From: FW021-bin31 sp964647485
GTDB lineage: Bacteria; Bacteroidota; Bacteroidia; Chitinophagales; Chitinophagaceae
Length of the DNA stretch: 64,000 nucleotides
Direction: 5' to 3'
Assembly (NCBI GenBank): GCA_964647485.1
Contig: CAZYHV010000021.1
Coordinates: forward strand, 1 to 64,000
This document shows, in pieces, positions 26,714 through 35,978 of this stretch. The notes beneath the pieces are model-generated. The model was not told the DNA's origin, ran no database searches, and saw only the letters and a list, made by a program, of their open reading frames with translations. Positions within the stretch are counted from its first letter, which is position 1; each line of letters begins with the position of its first letter. The position numbers and the translations under genes were made by a program.

Positions 26714-27229
26714 TTATTTTTTAACGTTAAGAATTTTTAAAACTTCGTCACTTTGGTCTAGTTTGGGATCTGAATAGAAAACAGTTACTCCGGACGATTT
26801 ATCCAAAACAAAATCATACATCTTTCTGGCGGCCAACTTTTGTACCGCATCATATACTTTATCTTGAATCGGCTTTATTAACTCTTTTCTTTTCTTATAT
26901 AGATCTCCCTGATATCCGAAATACTGTTTCTGCAAATCCTGTGCCTCTTTTTCCAACTGCATAATTTCGTCCTGACGTTTTTTCTTTAGGCTTTCAGAAA
27001 GCATGACCTTTTCAGCATCATAATCTTTATAAAGTTTATCGACTTTTGCAAACTTATCATCCACTTTCTCTTGCCATTGTTTGGCAATCTGATCCAATTT
27101 ATCCTGTGCCTTTTCGTAATCCGGCATTTTTTCTAAAATATAACGAGAATCAATCACAGCATATCGCTGTGCATTGGCTAAAGAAACAGCACCCAACAAC
27201 AACAAAGAAACAAAAAATAGTTTTTTCAT
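26714..27229 (-). CDS. OmpH/Skp-family periplasmic chaperone (first copy)
   Basis: The 171-residue protein has the signal peptide KKLFFVSLLLLGAVSLANAQ, then RYAVIDSRYILEKMPDYEKA, a long charged coiled coil (about 45-130) and a C-terminal strand MYDFVLDKSSGVTVFYSD. It is an Skp-like holdase for outer-membrane proteins. The frame is open to 27325, but that part overlaps bamA; the ATG at 27229 sits right before the signal peptide. bamA ends 53 bases upstream. The tandem ompH pair after bamA is a recurring Bacteroidota arrangement; the two copies may serve different clients. Confidence 0.9.
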   Translation of the reverse strand: MKKLFFVSLLLLGAVSLANAQRYAVIDSRYILEKMPDYEKAQDKLDQIAKQWQEKVDDKFAKVDKLYKDYDAEKVMLSESLKKKRQDEIMQLEKEAQDLQKQYFGYQGDLYKKRKELIKPIQDKVYDAVQKLAARKMYDFVLDKSSGVTVFYSDPKLDQSDEVLKILNVKK

Positions 27230-27281
27230 ATTTCCAAAATTTACTTTATCCGCCTTTCTGAAACAAATACTATTCCATGAT

Positions 27282-30194
27282 TTATTTAGGCTCATATCCC
27301 AACATAAAGCTAAACTTCGTCGCATTCTTTAGACCACTGCCTTTCTGAAGCCGATCCAGCCCTACACCATAATCAAAGCCAAGTAGTCCAAACATTGGTA
27401 ACTTGAACCGCATCCCTAATCCTACCGAACGTCTCAACTCAAAAGGATTATAATTTTTAATTCCATCATATCCATTGGCCGCTTCTAAAAAGGCCAGCGC
27501 AATAATGGTAGAACTTGGATTCAAACTAATAGGATAACGCAATTCTAAGGTATATTTATTAAATATTGTAAACCCTTCATAACCAGTTGGCGGATTCGTA
27601 TTTTCCGGATTCACCGTAGGATCTGAGGTATAGTACACAGGGTAACCCCGTTGTGAGATAATCTCCTTTCCATAATAGGCATAGTTGTTTATTCCGTCTC
27701 CCCCTAATTCAAATCGTTCAAAAGGTGATAGTGGAACCTTAGGGTTATATCTACCAATCAATCCCCACTTGATAGCAGCCTTCAAAACAAAAGTCTTATG
27801 TTGTTTTCCATGTGGTTGTCCTAAAGGGAAATACCATTCTCCCAACATCCGATATTTCTGGTACTCAATAAATCTAAATTTCTCTTGTGCCGTCAAATTT
27901 GTATAATCCTTATCTTTATTAAATAAGGAATAGGGAGGTGTAAACTGTCCATAAATAAAGAAGTGTGAACCTTTGGTCGGAAAATCCGGACGATCGGTAG
28001 AATTACGATCCAAGGTAATTCTTAAATTAATATTATTCGATACGCCGGTGGACAAACCTGCACGTGCAAAGATAGGATCACTGTAATAATCTTTTAATTT
28101 AAACTGCTCAAATCCCAATTGGAACGATAGACTAAAGTAATCATCCGGCCAATGTAACTGTTTCCCGTAAGAAACACTAACTCCCGTTGTTTTCAGATAA
28201 GAATCGTTATTAAAAATGGGAACATATCCTTTATATCCGGAAGGATTACTAAACTTATTATGATAGTATGAAACGCTGAAAGGGTTTCGCTTTTTCCCTC
28301 CTAACCAGGGTTCCATAAAGCTGACATTGAAGGAACTATAATATTTCCCGTTGGATTGTAGACGAACCGACAATTTCTGACCATCTCCGGTAGGCAGAGG
28401 CTTCCAAGAATCAAAATTAAAAATATTTCTAATGGAAAAATTATTAAAAGACATTCCAATGGTTCCTGTCAATCCGAAATAGCCCCCCCATCCTGCAGAC
28501 AATTCTAATTTATCAGCCGGTTTTTCCGTAACATTCCATCCTATATCAACCGTACCATCTCCCGGGTTCGGTTGAATGTCCGGTTTGATACTCTGAGGAT
28601 CAAAGAAATCTAATTGTTGTAATTGCCGCATGGTACGAATCACATCCTGTCGACTGTATTTATGCCCGGGTATCGTTCTTAACTCTCTTCTGGCCACATG
28701 TCCATTCGTTTTGGTATTACCGGTAAGAGGAACTCGGTTAATTGTAGCCAGAGCCCCCTCAACCATTCGCATTTCATAATCAATCGTATCATTATAAATA
28801 GAAGTCTCCACAGGAGTCAGATTAAAGAATAGATAGCCGTTATCCTGATACAAACTGGAGACATCCATCGTCTTCTGTGTTGGTGTAATTCCTAACCTTT
28901 TATTTAACATGTCAAGGTTATAAGTATCGCCCTTTTTAATCCCTAAAATTCTACTCAGAACAGAATCAGAATACTGCGTATTCCCTTTCCATGTGATATT
29001 CCCATAATAATACTTATCCCCTTCCTTGATCTTCATGGCAATATCTACTCCTCCTTCTTTTGAATCATACACGGTATCCTTTTCGAGTACGGCATCCCGA
29101 TAACCATGAGAATTATAATAATCTAATACTTTTTGCTGATCGTCCTTTAGTTTATCTTTTTTAAACTTGGAAGAACTAAAAAATTTCAGTCGTAGATAAG
29201 GAGCCAATAATCTTCTAGTTTTGGTAAATGAAAGGAAGCCCCAATTTTTCATATACTCTTTAAAAGATACTTTGGGTGTTGTGCCATAGACATTCTCATC
29301 CGGCTCAGGATATATACTGGCTCTAGTACGCTCTTTTGTATCCTCCAGTTGCTTGACCAGCGTACGCGAAGAGATATGATCATTCCCGCTAAAATAAATT
29401 TTATTGACCTTTACTTTTTTCCCTTTATGAACAACAAAGGTCAAATCTACCGTATTGATCATCGCTTTGTTTGGTTTTTTCAAAATCGTTACTGTGGCAT
29501 CCCCATACCCTTTCTTTCCATAATATTCTTTAATAGTTTTAATGGTGCTCAAGGTAGTATTCCCTGTAATAACACTATTTTGAACCAGCGACACTTTATC
29601 TTTCAGTTCACTAGCTTCTGTTTTAGAGGTCCCTCGAAAATAGAAATGAGCCAATCGCGGACGTTCGGTAACATGGATATTTAAGAAGATATTATCCCCT
29701 TCTATTCTATCTATCAGAATAGCGATATTGGCAAAAAGATGTTGTTGCCATAGTTTATTTATAGCCTCCGACAATTGATCCCCGGGCAAAGTAATTTTCT
29801 CTCCTTTGTGAATCCCGGTAACAGAGGCAATAAGGGTAGGATCTAAATAATTTGATCCGGTCACTCTAACCCCTGCCACCACATAATGTTTCGGATTGGT
29901 TAAGCCATAAGGCACTGAAATATTTTGATTCTCAAGAACCGAATCCTCTACTGTTTCCAATCCGGTAGTGTCTAGAGTTGATTGTTTATTACTTAAAGGA
30001 GAGGTATTGCTCTGAGGTAATGTATTGCTCTGAGGTAATGGCTGTTTATTGGGATTTTTTAATAGTGGATTCCCCAAAGTATCCTGTTTTATAGGAGAAG
30101 TGTTCGGTATTTGAGCCTCTAGTGTAGTCGTCATTGCTGTAATCAACAATAAGACGCTTAATATAATAAAATATCTAATAGGAAATAACTTCAT
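27282..30194 (-). CDS. bamA: Outer-membrane protein assembly factor BamA
   Basis: BamA inserts beta-barrel proteins into the outer membrane. The 970-residue protein has a signal peptide (IILSVLLLITAMTTTLEAQ) and a Pro/Ser/Asn/Thr-rich segment at about 28-75. Several POTRA domains follow (for example AGVRVTGSNYLDPTLIASV and VNKIYFSGNDHISSRTLVKQL, up to about residue 560). The C-terminal 16-stranded barrel starts near KLELSAGWGGYFG, and the Omp85 lid motif appears as QRGYPVY. The N-terminal linker contains a perfect 18-base tandem duplication (30004-30039). One base separates its start from the uppS stop. Residues 28-75 vary greatly in the family. Confidence 0.93.
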   Translation of the reverse strand: MKLFPIRYFIILSVLLLITAMTTTLEAQIPNTSPIKQDTLGNPLLKNPNKQPLPQSNTLPQSNTSPLSNKQSTLDTTGLETVEDSVLENQNISVPYGLTNPKHYVVAGVRVTGSNYLDPTLIASVTGIHKGEKITLPGDQLSEAINKLWQQHLFANIAILIDRIEGDNIFLNIHVTERPRLAHFYFRGTSKTEASELKDKVSLVQNSVITGNTTLSTIKTIKEYYGKKGYGDATVTILKKPNKAMINTVDLTFVVHKGKKVKVNKIYFSGNDHISSRTLVKQLEDTKERTRASIYPEPDENVYGTTPKVSFKEYMKNWGFLSFTKTRRLLAPYLRLKFFSSSKFKKDKLKDDQQKVLDYYNSHGYRDAVLEKDTVYDSKEGGVDIAMKIKEGDKYYYGNITWKGNTQYSDSVLSRILGIKKGDTYNLDMLNKRLGITPTQKTMDVSSLYQDNGYLFFNLTPVETSIYNDTIDYEMRMVEGALATINRVPLTGNTKTNGHVARRELRTIPGHKYSRQDVIRTMRQLQQLDFFDPQSIKPDIQPNPGDGTVDIGWNVTEKPADKLELSAGWGGYFGLTGTIGMSFNNFSIRNIFNFDSWKPLPTGDGQKLSVRLQSNGKYYSSFNVSFMEPWLGGKKRNPFSVSYYHNKFSNPSGYKGYVPIFNNDSYLKTTGVSVSYGKQLHWPDDYFSLSFQLGFEQFKLKDYYSDPIFARAGLSTGVSNNINLRITLDRNSTDRPDFPTKGSHFFIYGQFTPPYSLFNKDKDYTNLTAQEKFRFIEYQKYRMLGEWYFPLGQPHGKQHKTFVLKAAIKWGLIGRYNPKVPLSPFERFELGGDGINNYAYYGKEIISQRGYPVYYTSDPTVNPENTNPPTGYEGFTIFNKYTLELRYPISLNPSSTIIALAFLEAANGYDGIKNYNPFELRRSVGLGMRFKLPMFGLLGFDYGVGLDRLQKGSGLKNATKFSFMLGYEPK
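30004..30039 (-). repeat. 18-base perfect tandem duplication inside bamA
   Basis: Two identical 18-base units (30004-30021 and 30022-30039) encode the repeated hexapeptide LPQSNT in the linker before the first POTRA domain. It is in frame, so copy number can change without breaking the gene. Confidence 0.9.
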
Positions 30195-30195
30195 T

Positions 30196-30936
30196 CTATT
30201 TTATTTGTTCACTTGTTTTTCCAAACCTTCTTTCTCTGGATTGGAAGTCCAATATTACCTCAAAGAGGCTTTCTTTTCTAAAATCAGGCCAACGAACTTC
30301 CGTAAAAAAGAGCTCTGCATAAGCCAATTGATAGAGCAAAAAATTACTCATTCTATACTCGCCTCCTGTTCTTATCATTATTTCGGGATCAGGAAAGTTA
30401 GCGGTACATAAATACTGTTGAAACACCTCTTTATCTATATCTTTTGCCTTTATTCTACCTTTTTCTATATCCTTTCCTATTCCTTTTACAGCATTTATCA
30501 TCTCCCAACGAGAACTATAACTTAATGCCATCACTAAGTTCAATCCGGTATTTGAAGAAGTTAACTCAATTGCTTCTTTTAGCTCCTTCTTACAACTTTT
30601 GGGTAAACGTTCAATATCCCCTATCACTTCTAACCGAATATTATTTTTTTGAAGCGTACTTACTTCCTGCCGAATGGTCGACACCAACAATTCCATAATA
30701 CCCTGTACTTCCTCAGCAGGACGGTTCCAATTTTCTGTAGAAAACGCATATAGCGTTAAATATTTAATTCCAATCTCGGCACAGGCTTCTGATACCGCTC
30801 TAACACTAAGGACGCCTTCTCTATGACCATATAACCTATCTTTATGGCGTTCCTTAGCCCATCTCCCATTACCATCCATAATGATGGCTATATGCTCAGG
30901 CAAGCGAAGTAAATCAATTTTATCTTTTACACTCAT
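30196..30936 (-). CDS. uppS: Isoprenyl transferase (undecaprenyl diphosphate synthase)
   Basis: Makes the C55 lipid carrier for peptidoglycan and O-antigen-type polymers by adding isopentenyl units to farnesyl diphosphate. The 246 residues carry HIAIIMDGNGRWAKER with the catalytic Asp at residue 21, then LTLYAFSTENWNRP. The C-terminal signature IMIRTGGEYRMSNFLLYQLAYAELFF is split here as IMIRTGGEYRMSNFLL followed by the AELFF end. The more common form is IRTSGExRLSNFL, so G replaces S. A perfect -7 box (TATCTTTG) lies about 75 bases upstream. bamA follows after one base, so lipid carrier and barrel assembly genes are co-expressed. Confidence 0.94.
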   Translation of the reverse strand: MSVKDKIDLLRLPEHIAIIMDGNGRWAKERHKDRLYGHREGVLSVRAVSEACAEIGIKYLTLYAFSTENWNRPAEEVQGIMELLVSTIRQEVSTLQKNNIRLEVIGDIERLPKSCKKELKEAIELTSSNTGLNLVMALSYSSRWEMINAVKGIGKDIEKGRIKAKDIDKEVFQQYLCTANFPDPEIMIRTGGEYRMSNFLLYQLAYAELFFTEVRWPDFRKESLFEVILDFQSRERRFGKTSEQIK

Positions 30937-31011
30937 CTGTCTTTAGCTATGTATCTTTTTGTGGTAATGAGATACCATTTTCTAATCATTAATAATCGAC
31001 CTAAAAGGCGG

Positions 31012-31019
31012 CAAAGATA
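31012..31019 (-). promoter_or_regulatory. Candidate internal promoter before uppS-bamA
   Basis: The minus strand reads TATCTTTG, a full TAnnTTTG match, in the 150-base gap between the DUF6089 gene and uppS. No clear -33 element was found at 19-20 bases. It would let uppS-bamA-ompH-ompH be transcribed apart from the genes above. Confidence 0.4.
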
Positions 31020-31086
31020 CAAAAATAGATGGAAGGATATAGCTTACTTCCAGTAATGTAGGATTTAACTGAAATTTAACTGTAAA

Positions 31087-31950
31087 TTAAGGACATCTGT
31101 AACGGGTAAAAAGATAGGAAATCCCCACCTGTAGCAGCATATATTGGTCTTTGTTTGTACTGTTTCCTCTTGCACGACCTTTCTTCCCAATTGGCACTCC
31201 ATACACTCCGGAACGATCTTGCAGATGATAAGCCGCTTGTTCTGTCGTGGTTCCTGTAGGATTGAAAGCTGCTGCACCGGCATATGTTTTACTCACATCA
31301 TCCAGATAATCTGTACCCGTCAAACGATAGGAAGCAGAAAGGAAAACATTCCAGCTTTCATTCAAATTATACTTCACCCCCAATTCCATTGGAATCTCCC
31401 ATGACCATAATCCATATTTTTCTCTGTCCGGATAATTAGAACTCCCTTGTCCTTCGGTTCCTAATGGTTGTAAATAATATTTTTCTCCTTGATAATAAGC
31501 AAAAGGATTATAATGAAAAATACCTATCCCCAAACTTATATATGGTGTAAATCTATACTCCCTACTTCCCGGTTTAAACTTAAAGAAATTAAAATCCCCT
31601 TGCAGGCTGAAAGACCAGACATTGGTATTAAAACTAAGGTTACGTGTATGACGATAAGTATCCGAATTATAAATATCTGAAAAACCTAATCTTGCATAGT
31701 CGACATGAGCACTCGCACCAAAATATTGACCAAAAAAACGTCTATAAAAAATACCTGCCGACATTTTCACTGCATTCATTCTTGCTTTTGGGTTCAAATC
31801 GCCATAATAATTCGCTGCTCCGACTCCTATCCCCAGCTCCCCTGTATAGACTTCATTTATATTGCGATGTAACCGCTGTGCTGTCAATGGAGCTGTAAAA
31901 CTCCCAATTACTATAAACAACCCGACCATCTTAAAATGAAAGTTCCCCAT
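31087..31950 (-). CDS. DUF6089-family outer-membrane barrel protein
   Basis: The 287-residue product has an N-terminal signal segment (MVGLFIVIGSFTAPLTAQ). A barrel follows with LGIGVGAANYYGDLNP, then FTPYISLGIGIFHYNPFA, then GTDYLDDVSKTYAG. These are the features of DUF6089, a barrel family found beside uppS-bamA in many Bacteroidota. Its role is unknown. The same YYGDL and YLDDVS motifs recur in the barrel of the OmpA fusion at 8785-11910. The start could also be the ATG at 31929, closer to the signal peptide. Genes on both sides are envelope or housekeeping genes of one leftward run. Confidence 0.82.
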   Translation of the reverse strand: MGNFHFKMVGLFIVIGSFTAPLTAQRLHRNINEVYTGELGIGVGAANYYGDLNPKARMNAVKMSAGIFYRRFFGQYFGASAHVDYARLGFSDIYNSDTYRHTRNLSFNTNVWSFSLQGDFNFFKFKPGSREYRFTPYISLGIGIFHYNPFAYYQGEKYYLQPLGTEGQGSSNYPDREKYGLWSWEIPMELGVKYNLNESWNVFLSASYRLTGTDYLDDVSKTYAGAAAFNPTGTTTEQAAYHLQDRSGVYGVPIGKKGRARGNSTNKDQYMLLQVGISYLFTRYRCP

Positions 31951-31991
31951 ATCTTAAAATTGATTCAATTCTGTTTCTTCAACCTGTTCCT

Positions 31992-32870
31992 TTAATTTCT
32001 TTTATCTGCTCCCCACAGTAATTTATTACGCAAAGTTTTTAGAAAATCATTATCCTGATACCGCAGCAATCCAATCTTGAAATCCTCCTTTCTGACCGAC
32101 AAATGTACTTTATTATCTATGGTCTCTATACGGGTATCCAAAGAACACAAAAATTGATCACTTCTTCCTTCTATTTCAAAGGAAATAACACTCTCATCAG
32201 AAACAACTATTGGTCGTACATTCAGATTATGAGGCGCTACCGGTGTAATAATAAAATTAGACGTTTCAGGCAAGACTATGGGACCTCCACAACTCAGAGA
32301 ATATGCCGTAGATCCTGTTGGCGTAGATACGATTAATCCATCAGCCCAGTAGGTATTTAAAAATTTCCCATCTATGTAAGTAGGGATTTTTATCATGGCG
32401 GAAGAATCTTTTTTATGAATTCCAAAATCATTTAACCCATAGGGAATATCACCAAAAAGCGCTTCATTAGAAGAAACACGAATAAGGGTTCTTCTTTCGA
32501 TATGATATGATTTCTCAATCAATGTTTGAACAAAACCCTTCATATCATTCTTTCCTATTTCTGCTAAAAAGCCCAGCCGACCAAAGTTGATTCCAACAAT
32601 AGGAATATCTTTATTTTTTACATAACAAAGAGATTCCAACAAAGTTCCATCTCCGCCCATGCTAATCATAAAAGCAGTATCCTCATCAAGATCAGCAGCA
32701 TCGTCAAAAATAGCACACTCCTGATGTCCGTCAAGTGCTTGAATAGCCAGTTTATAAAAAGGAGCATAAATTACAGGTAAAATATCATGCACCTGTAGTT
32801 CATCCAATAATTTTTGTAGGTTATTTGCATCAACATTTGAAGATGTTCTACTGTATATTGCAATTTTCAT
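31992..32870 (-). CDS. nadK: NAD kinase
   Basis: Phosphorylates NAD to NADP using ATP or polyphosphate. The 292 residues carry the diagnostic GGDGT at 72-76 (ISMGGDGTLLES), NFGRLGFLAEI near residue 96, and the substrate segment GLIVSTPTGSTAYSLSCGGPIV, shown here in part. It lies between an Omp85-type protein and a DUF6089 barrel, 41 bases from the latter. nadK in the middle of an envelope gene run is a conserved arrangement in Bacteroidota and need not mean a direct envelope role. Confidence 0.95.
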   Translation of the reverse strand: MKIAIYSRTSSNVDANNLQKLLDELQVHDILPVIYAPFYKLAIQALDGHQECAIFDDAADLDEDTAFMISMGGDGTLLESLCYVKNKDIPIVGINFGRLGFLAEIGKNDMKGFVQTLIEKSYHIERRTLIRVSSNEALFGDIPYGLNDFGIHKKDSSAMIKIPTYIDGKFLNTYWADGLIVSTPTGSTAYSLSCGGPIVLPETSNFIITPVAPHNLNVRPIVVSDESVISFEIEGRSDQFLCSLDTRIETIDNKVHLSVRKEDFKIGLLRYQDNDFLKTLRNKLLWGADKRN

Positions 32871-32887
32871 AAACTTGTCCTTCTAAT

Positions 32888-34369
32888 TTAAAACGATGAT
32901 TTAAAATGTAAAAATACCCCATTTTCTCCTAACTGATTCATACTGAATTCTACACGTAAAACAGCATCATAGAAAGAGACGATATCCAAACCCAATCCAT
33001 AGCTATATAAAAACTTATTAGAAAACATGTCTGTTGGGTTTTTAGGATGGGAATGGTTGTAACCAATATCTCCATAGATTTTAAAATAGATTTGAAACGG
33101 AATTGTTCCAAACTCTTCCGGTAGGAAGCGAGAATGAACTCGAAAAGCAAATAATCTTTTCTTCAGGGAATTGGAAAGAATGGTAAAATAATTCCCATCC
33201 ATCACATAATATTCCATACCTTTCAGATACCGACCATAATATCCCATCCCTTCTAAAAGAGAAAAGGGCTGATGAGCCGGTAGTCGAAGACTTCCTGTAA
33301 AATCATTCTCCAAATAAACATTATCATATAATTCCCAATACTTACTGCCTTTAACAACCAATTCAGTCTCATTAACATTTCCTAACAGCCCCAGACCTTT
33401 TCTGGAAAGATTGGCTTCTATTTGATACCCATGCAATGGATAAGCCCAAATGTCTGTCCCAATGTATGAAAAGTGATAATTCAATTCGAAATACTTTTGT
33501 TTATTCTGATTATTCAAGAAATAGCTTGGATTTAATTTTAAAACAGAATCGGCTACTTTCAGGCTGTTATAAGACAAAGACAATCTATGTTTAAGTCGAA
33601 TATTTTTCTTGTAGGAATAATTCAGTCCAATTCTAAAATATTTTTTTACATAATTACCGGTTTTCAAAAATTTTTGCGCATTTGAATCAAGTCCATAATT
33701 TAATTCTTTATTTCTCCTATAAGTCGCTTCAATACCAAACCCTTGTTTATAGGATTTATCAAAATAGGGAAATTCATACGCTATATCAAATCTTTGTGTA
33801 TATCCCAAGGTAACCCCGGCACTCAGCCGATCTTTATTTCCGGTTAAGTTATTTTCGTACACCTTTAATCCATAATTAAGCCGGTTCAGCTTATGATGAT
33901 GTTTGACCCACCAGACATTAAAATTCCGATCCGCTAACCCCAGGGTGGGTAAAACCAAGAAATACTGCCGCTCCAACACTTCTATATTCAAAACCACCTG
34001 ATGTGTTCCTCTTCTTACCGGATAAATATGCACCGATAAGAAAAGAGAAGAATTCAATAAGCGTTGTCTCTTCTCTTCCAGAAAGGCATTTTGAACATCC
34101 GAATAAATCGTATCTCCCGGATAAAGATTTAACTCTCTTAATACAATGTCTTTATGTGTCCTATTATTTCCAAAAACATTGATTCTTTTAATAATCAGAT
34201 ACGAGGTATCTCCACTTCCAATTTTAATTTTTTGTCTTCTTTCTTTAAAGGAAGAAGGTTCTTCTTTGATAGGAGTAATAGAAATCCAAGACTGGTTTGG
34301 CTGCTGCGCCATTGTCGATCTACAGAAAAAAAAAGTAAAAAACAATAAACCTAGCACCTTCTGCACCAT
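32888..34369 (-). CDS. Small Omp85 (BamA/TamA-like) protein with one POTRA domain
   Basis: The 493-residue product has a signal peptide (VLGLLFFTFFFCRSTMAQ). One POTRA-like domain follows at about residues 55-130 (LIIKRINVFGNNRTHKDIVLREL, shown in part, then VLNIEVLERQYFLV). The remaining 350 residues are a barrel (GVTLGYTQRFDIAYEFPYFD onward) ending in HFKSSF. BamA has five POTRAs and TamA three, so this is a reduced member. The usual VRGF/Y lid motif seems replaced by LKGM (GRYLKGMEYYV). It is 17 bases upstream of nadK in the bamA run. A helper in outer-membrane protein or lipid placement is a reasonable guess. Confidence 0.78.
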   Translation of the reverse strand: MVQKVLGLLFFTFFFCRSTMAQQPNQSWISITPIKEEPSSFKERRQKIKIGSGDTSYLIIKRINVFGNNRTHKDIVLRELNLYPGDTIYSDVQNAFLEEKRQRLLNSSLFLSVHIYPVRRGTHQVVLNIEVLERQYFLVLPTLGLADRNFNVWWVKHHHKLNRLNYGLKVYENNLTGNKDRLSAGVTLGYTQRFDIAYEFPYFDKSYKQGFGIEATYRRNKELNYGLDSNAQKFLKTGNYVKKYFRIGLNYSYKKNIRLKHRLSLSYNSLKVADSVLKLNPSYFLNNQNKQKYFELNYHFSYIGTDIWAYPLHGYQIEANLSRKGLGLLGNVNETELVVKGSKYWELYDNVYLENDFTGSLRLPAHQPFSLLEGMGYYGRYLKGMEYYVMDGNYFTILSNSLKKRLFAFRVHSRFLPEEFGTIPFQIYFKIYGDIGYNHSHPKNPTDMFSNKFLYSYGLGLDIVSFYDAVLRVEFSMNQLGENGVFLHFKSSF

Positions 34370-34446
34370 AAATCTCTTTCTGTAATTATTTATAACCTAA
34401 GCCAAAATTGTAAAAATAATATGAATTATATAACATACAAAACAAA

Positions 34447-35109
34447 TTACATATTTATATAATTCATTAAATGCTCATAATTTTTTTGGATACTTTCTTC
34501 ATCTTCCTTTTTATCAAAACGATAGGCTACCTCATATCCAAGATATTCCAAAGAAGTAATAAAAGAATCTAAATGGAATCTATTGGTCTTCAATAAGACC
34601 TGAAGGATTCCCGTTTTCTCATCTTTAAGCGTATGCACTCCCAACAAAGAAACATCTTCTCTTTCTGCGGCAGTAGCAATTTTGGACAACATGTAATCTG
34701 ATTCGACCATTTTTAAAATCAACAAACTACCCTCATGACTAAAACTATTAAACGGAACAACGGCCTTCAAAAAATTTTCTGAAGTAATTGCTCCATGATA
34801 ACGAATTTCTTGATCAATAACCGGCAGAACGTCCAATTGAAAGTTATTCATCACCTTCAAAACATCAAAAAAATGGGCTTCTTTATCAATAGCAGGTTTC
34901 CATAGCGGATCAGAAAGCCCGGAGATTAGACTTTCCTTATCCTCCTTTTCTTTTAAAGTTAATTCTTCAACAAGACCTACATATTCTCCTTTTGCCGTAA
35001 CAGGCAACTGCTCTACCTTGATCTTACTCATCAATAGCAACACTTCCCCTATCTTATCAGTAAGGGACAAGGAAGGTATTTGGGATGATATAAGATCAAA
35101 TGCAAACAT
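34447..35109 (-). CDS. CBS-pair protein with ACT-like C-terminal domain
   Basis: The 220-residue cytoplasmic protein has two CBS motifs (about 10-60 and 70-125: VEQLPVTAKGEYVGLVEE and FQLDVLPVIDQEIRYHGAI). Residues 126-195 are ACT-like (LLILKMVESDYMLSKIATAAERED, shown in part, then YLGYEVAYRF). CBS pairs often sense adenosine nucleotides and ACT domains amino acids; the ligand here is unknown. A gene like this next to nadK is common in Bacteroidota. The alpha/beta hydrolase gene ends 16 bases upstream of it, so the two are co-transcribed. Confidence 0.82.
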   Translation of the reverse strand: MFAFDLISSQIPSLSLTDKIGEVLLLMSKIKVEQLPVTAKGEYVGLVEELTLKEKEDKESLISGLSDPLWKPAIDKEAHFFDVLKVMNNFQLDVLPVIDQEIRYHGAITSENFLKAVVPFNSFSHEGSLLILKMVESDYMLSKIATAAEREDVSLLGVHTLKDEKTGILQVLLKTNRFHLDSFITSLEYLGYEVAYRFDKKEDEESIQKNYEHLMNYINM

Positions 35110-35125
35110 AACATAAACTTGTTAA

Positions 35126-35893
35126 TCAAGCATTCTGAGCTTGTTTCTGTAAAAAATTATTTAATATAATATTAAACTCTCTCGGCACTTCCATCATAGG
35201 CGCATGTCCACAATGATTAATATAAAACAACTCAGAATTGGGTAACAACCTATTAAATTCTTCAGCTACCATTGGCGGAGTTATCGTATCGTTTTGTCCC
35301 CAAATCAACAAAGTCGGAGTATTTATTTCCTTTAATTCATCTCCTAAGTTATGTCTTATAGCGGACTTAGCCAAAGAAATAATCTTTATAATTTTCAGTC
35401 GATTATTGACAATTTCAAATACTTCGTCCACCAATTCTTTGGTGGCTGTCTCTGGATCATAAAAAGTAAGCTCTGTCTTCTTTTTTACGTAATTATAGTC
35501 TCCTCTTTTCGGATAGGTTTCCCCCATACCGTTTTCAAAGAGACCTGAACTTCCGGTGAGAATTAATGACTGAACTTTTTCCGGATGTTTCAATATATAA
35601 ACCAAGGCTACATGTCCTCCTAAAGAATTCCCCAGCAGGTGAAAGTTTTCGAATTCTAAAGTATCAACAAACCGACGTACATATTTTGCAAGCCCTCCCA
35701 CGGTAGTATCCAAAATTTTCAGACTGTAGAGAGGCAACATAGGAACGACCACTCTATGGCTTTTCTTAAAGTAATCAATCAAATCCTTAAAATTACTTAA
35801 TGCACCAAATAATCCGTGAAGCAGGATTAGAGGCTCTCCTTCTCCTTCTTCTACGTATTTAAATTTTCCGGTTTGTTTTATTTCGTATTCCAT
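35126..35893 (-). CDS. Alpha/beta-fold hydrolase
   Basis: The 255 residues form a compact alpha/beta hydrolase. The oxyanion HG motif is LILLHGLFGALSNF at 22-35, the nucleophile elbow is GNSLGGH with S90, the acid is in LLIWGQNDTITP and the histidine in NHCGHAPMME. No signal peptide or membrane helix is present, so it is cytoplasmic. The substrate is unknown; members of this family split esters, C-C bonds or thioesters. It sits 85 bases after psd and 16 before the CBS gene. A role in lipid metabolism is possible from context only. Confidence 0.88.
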   Translation of the reverse strand: MEYEIKQTGKFKYVEEGEGEPLILLHGLFGALSNFKDLIDYFKKSHRVVVPMLPLYSLKILDTTVGGLAKYVRRFVDTLEFENFHLLGNSLGGHVALVYILKHPEKVQSLILTGSSGLFENGMGETYPKRGDYNYVKKKTELTFYDPETATKELVDEVFEIVNNRLKIIKIISLAKSAIRHNLGDELKEINTPTLLIWGQNDTITPPMVAEEFNRLLPNSELFYINHCGHAPMMEVPREFNIILNNFLQKQAQNA

Positions 35894-35978
35894 ATGAAGT
35901 GCTAAATTTTATGCTAAAGTACCTTATTTATTATTTTTAGCCATCCTCTCTTCCTTTTTTCCTTAAAGAAAGTAACTG

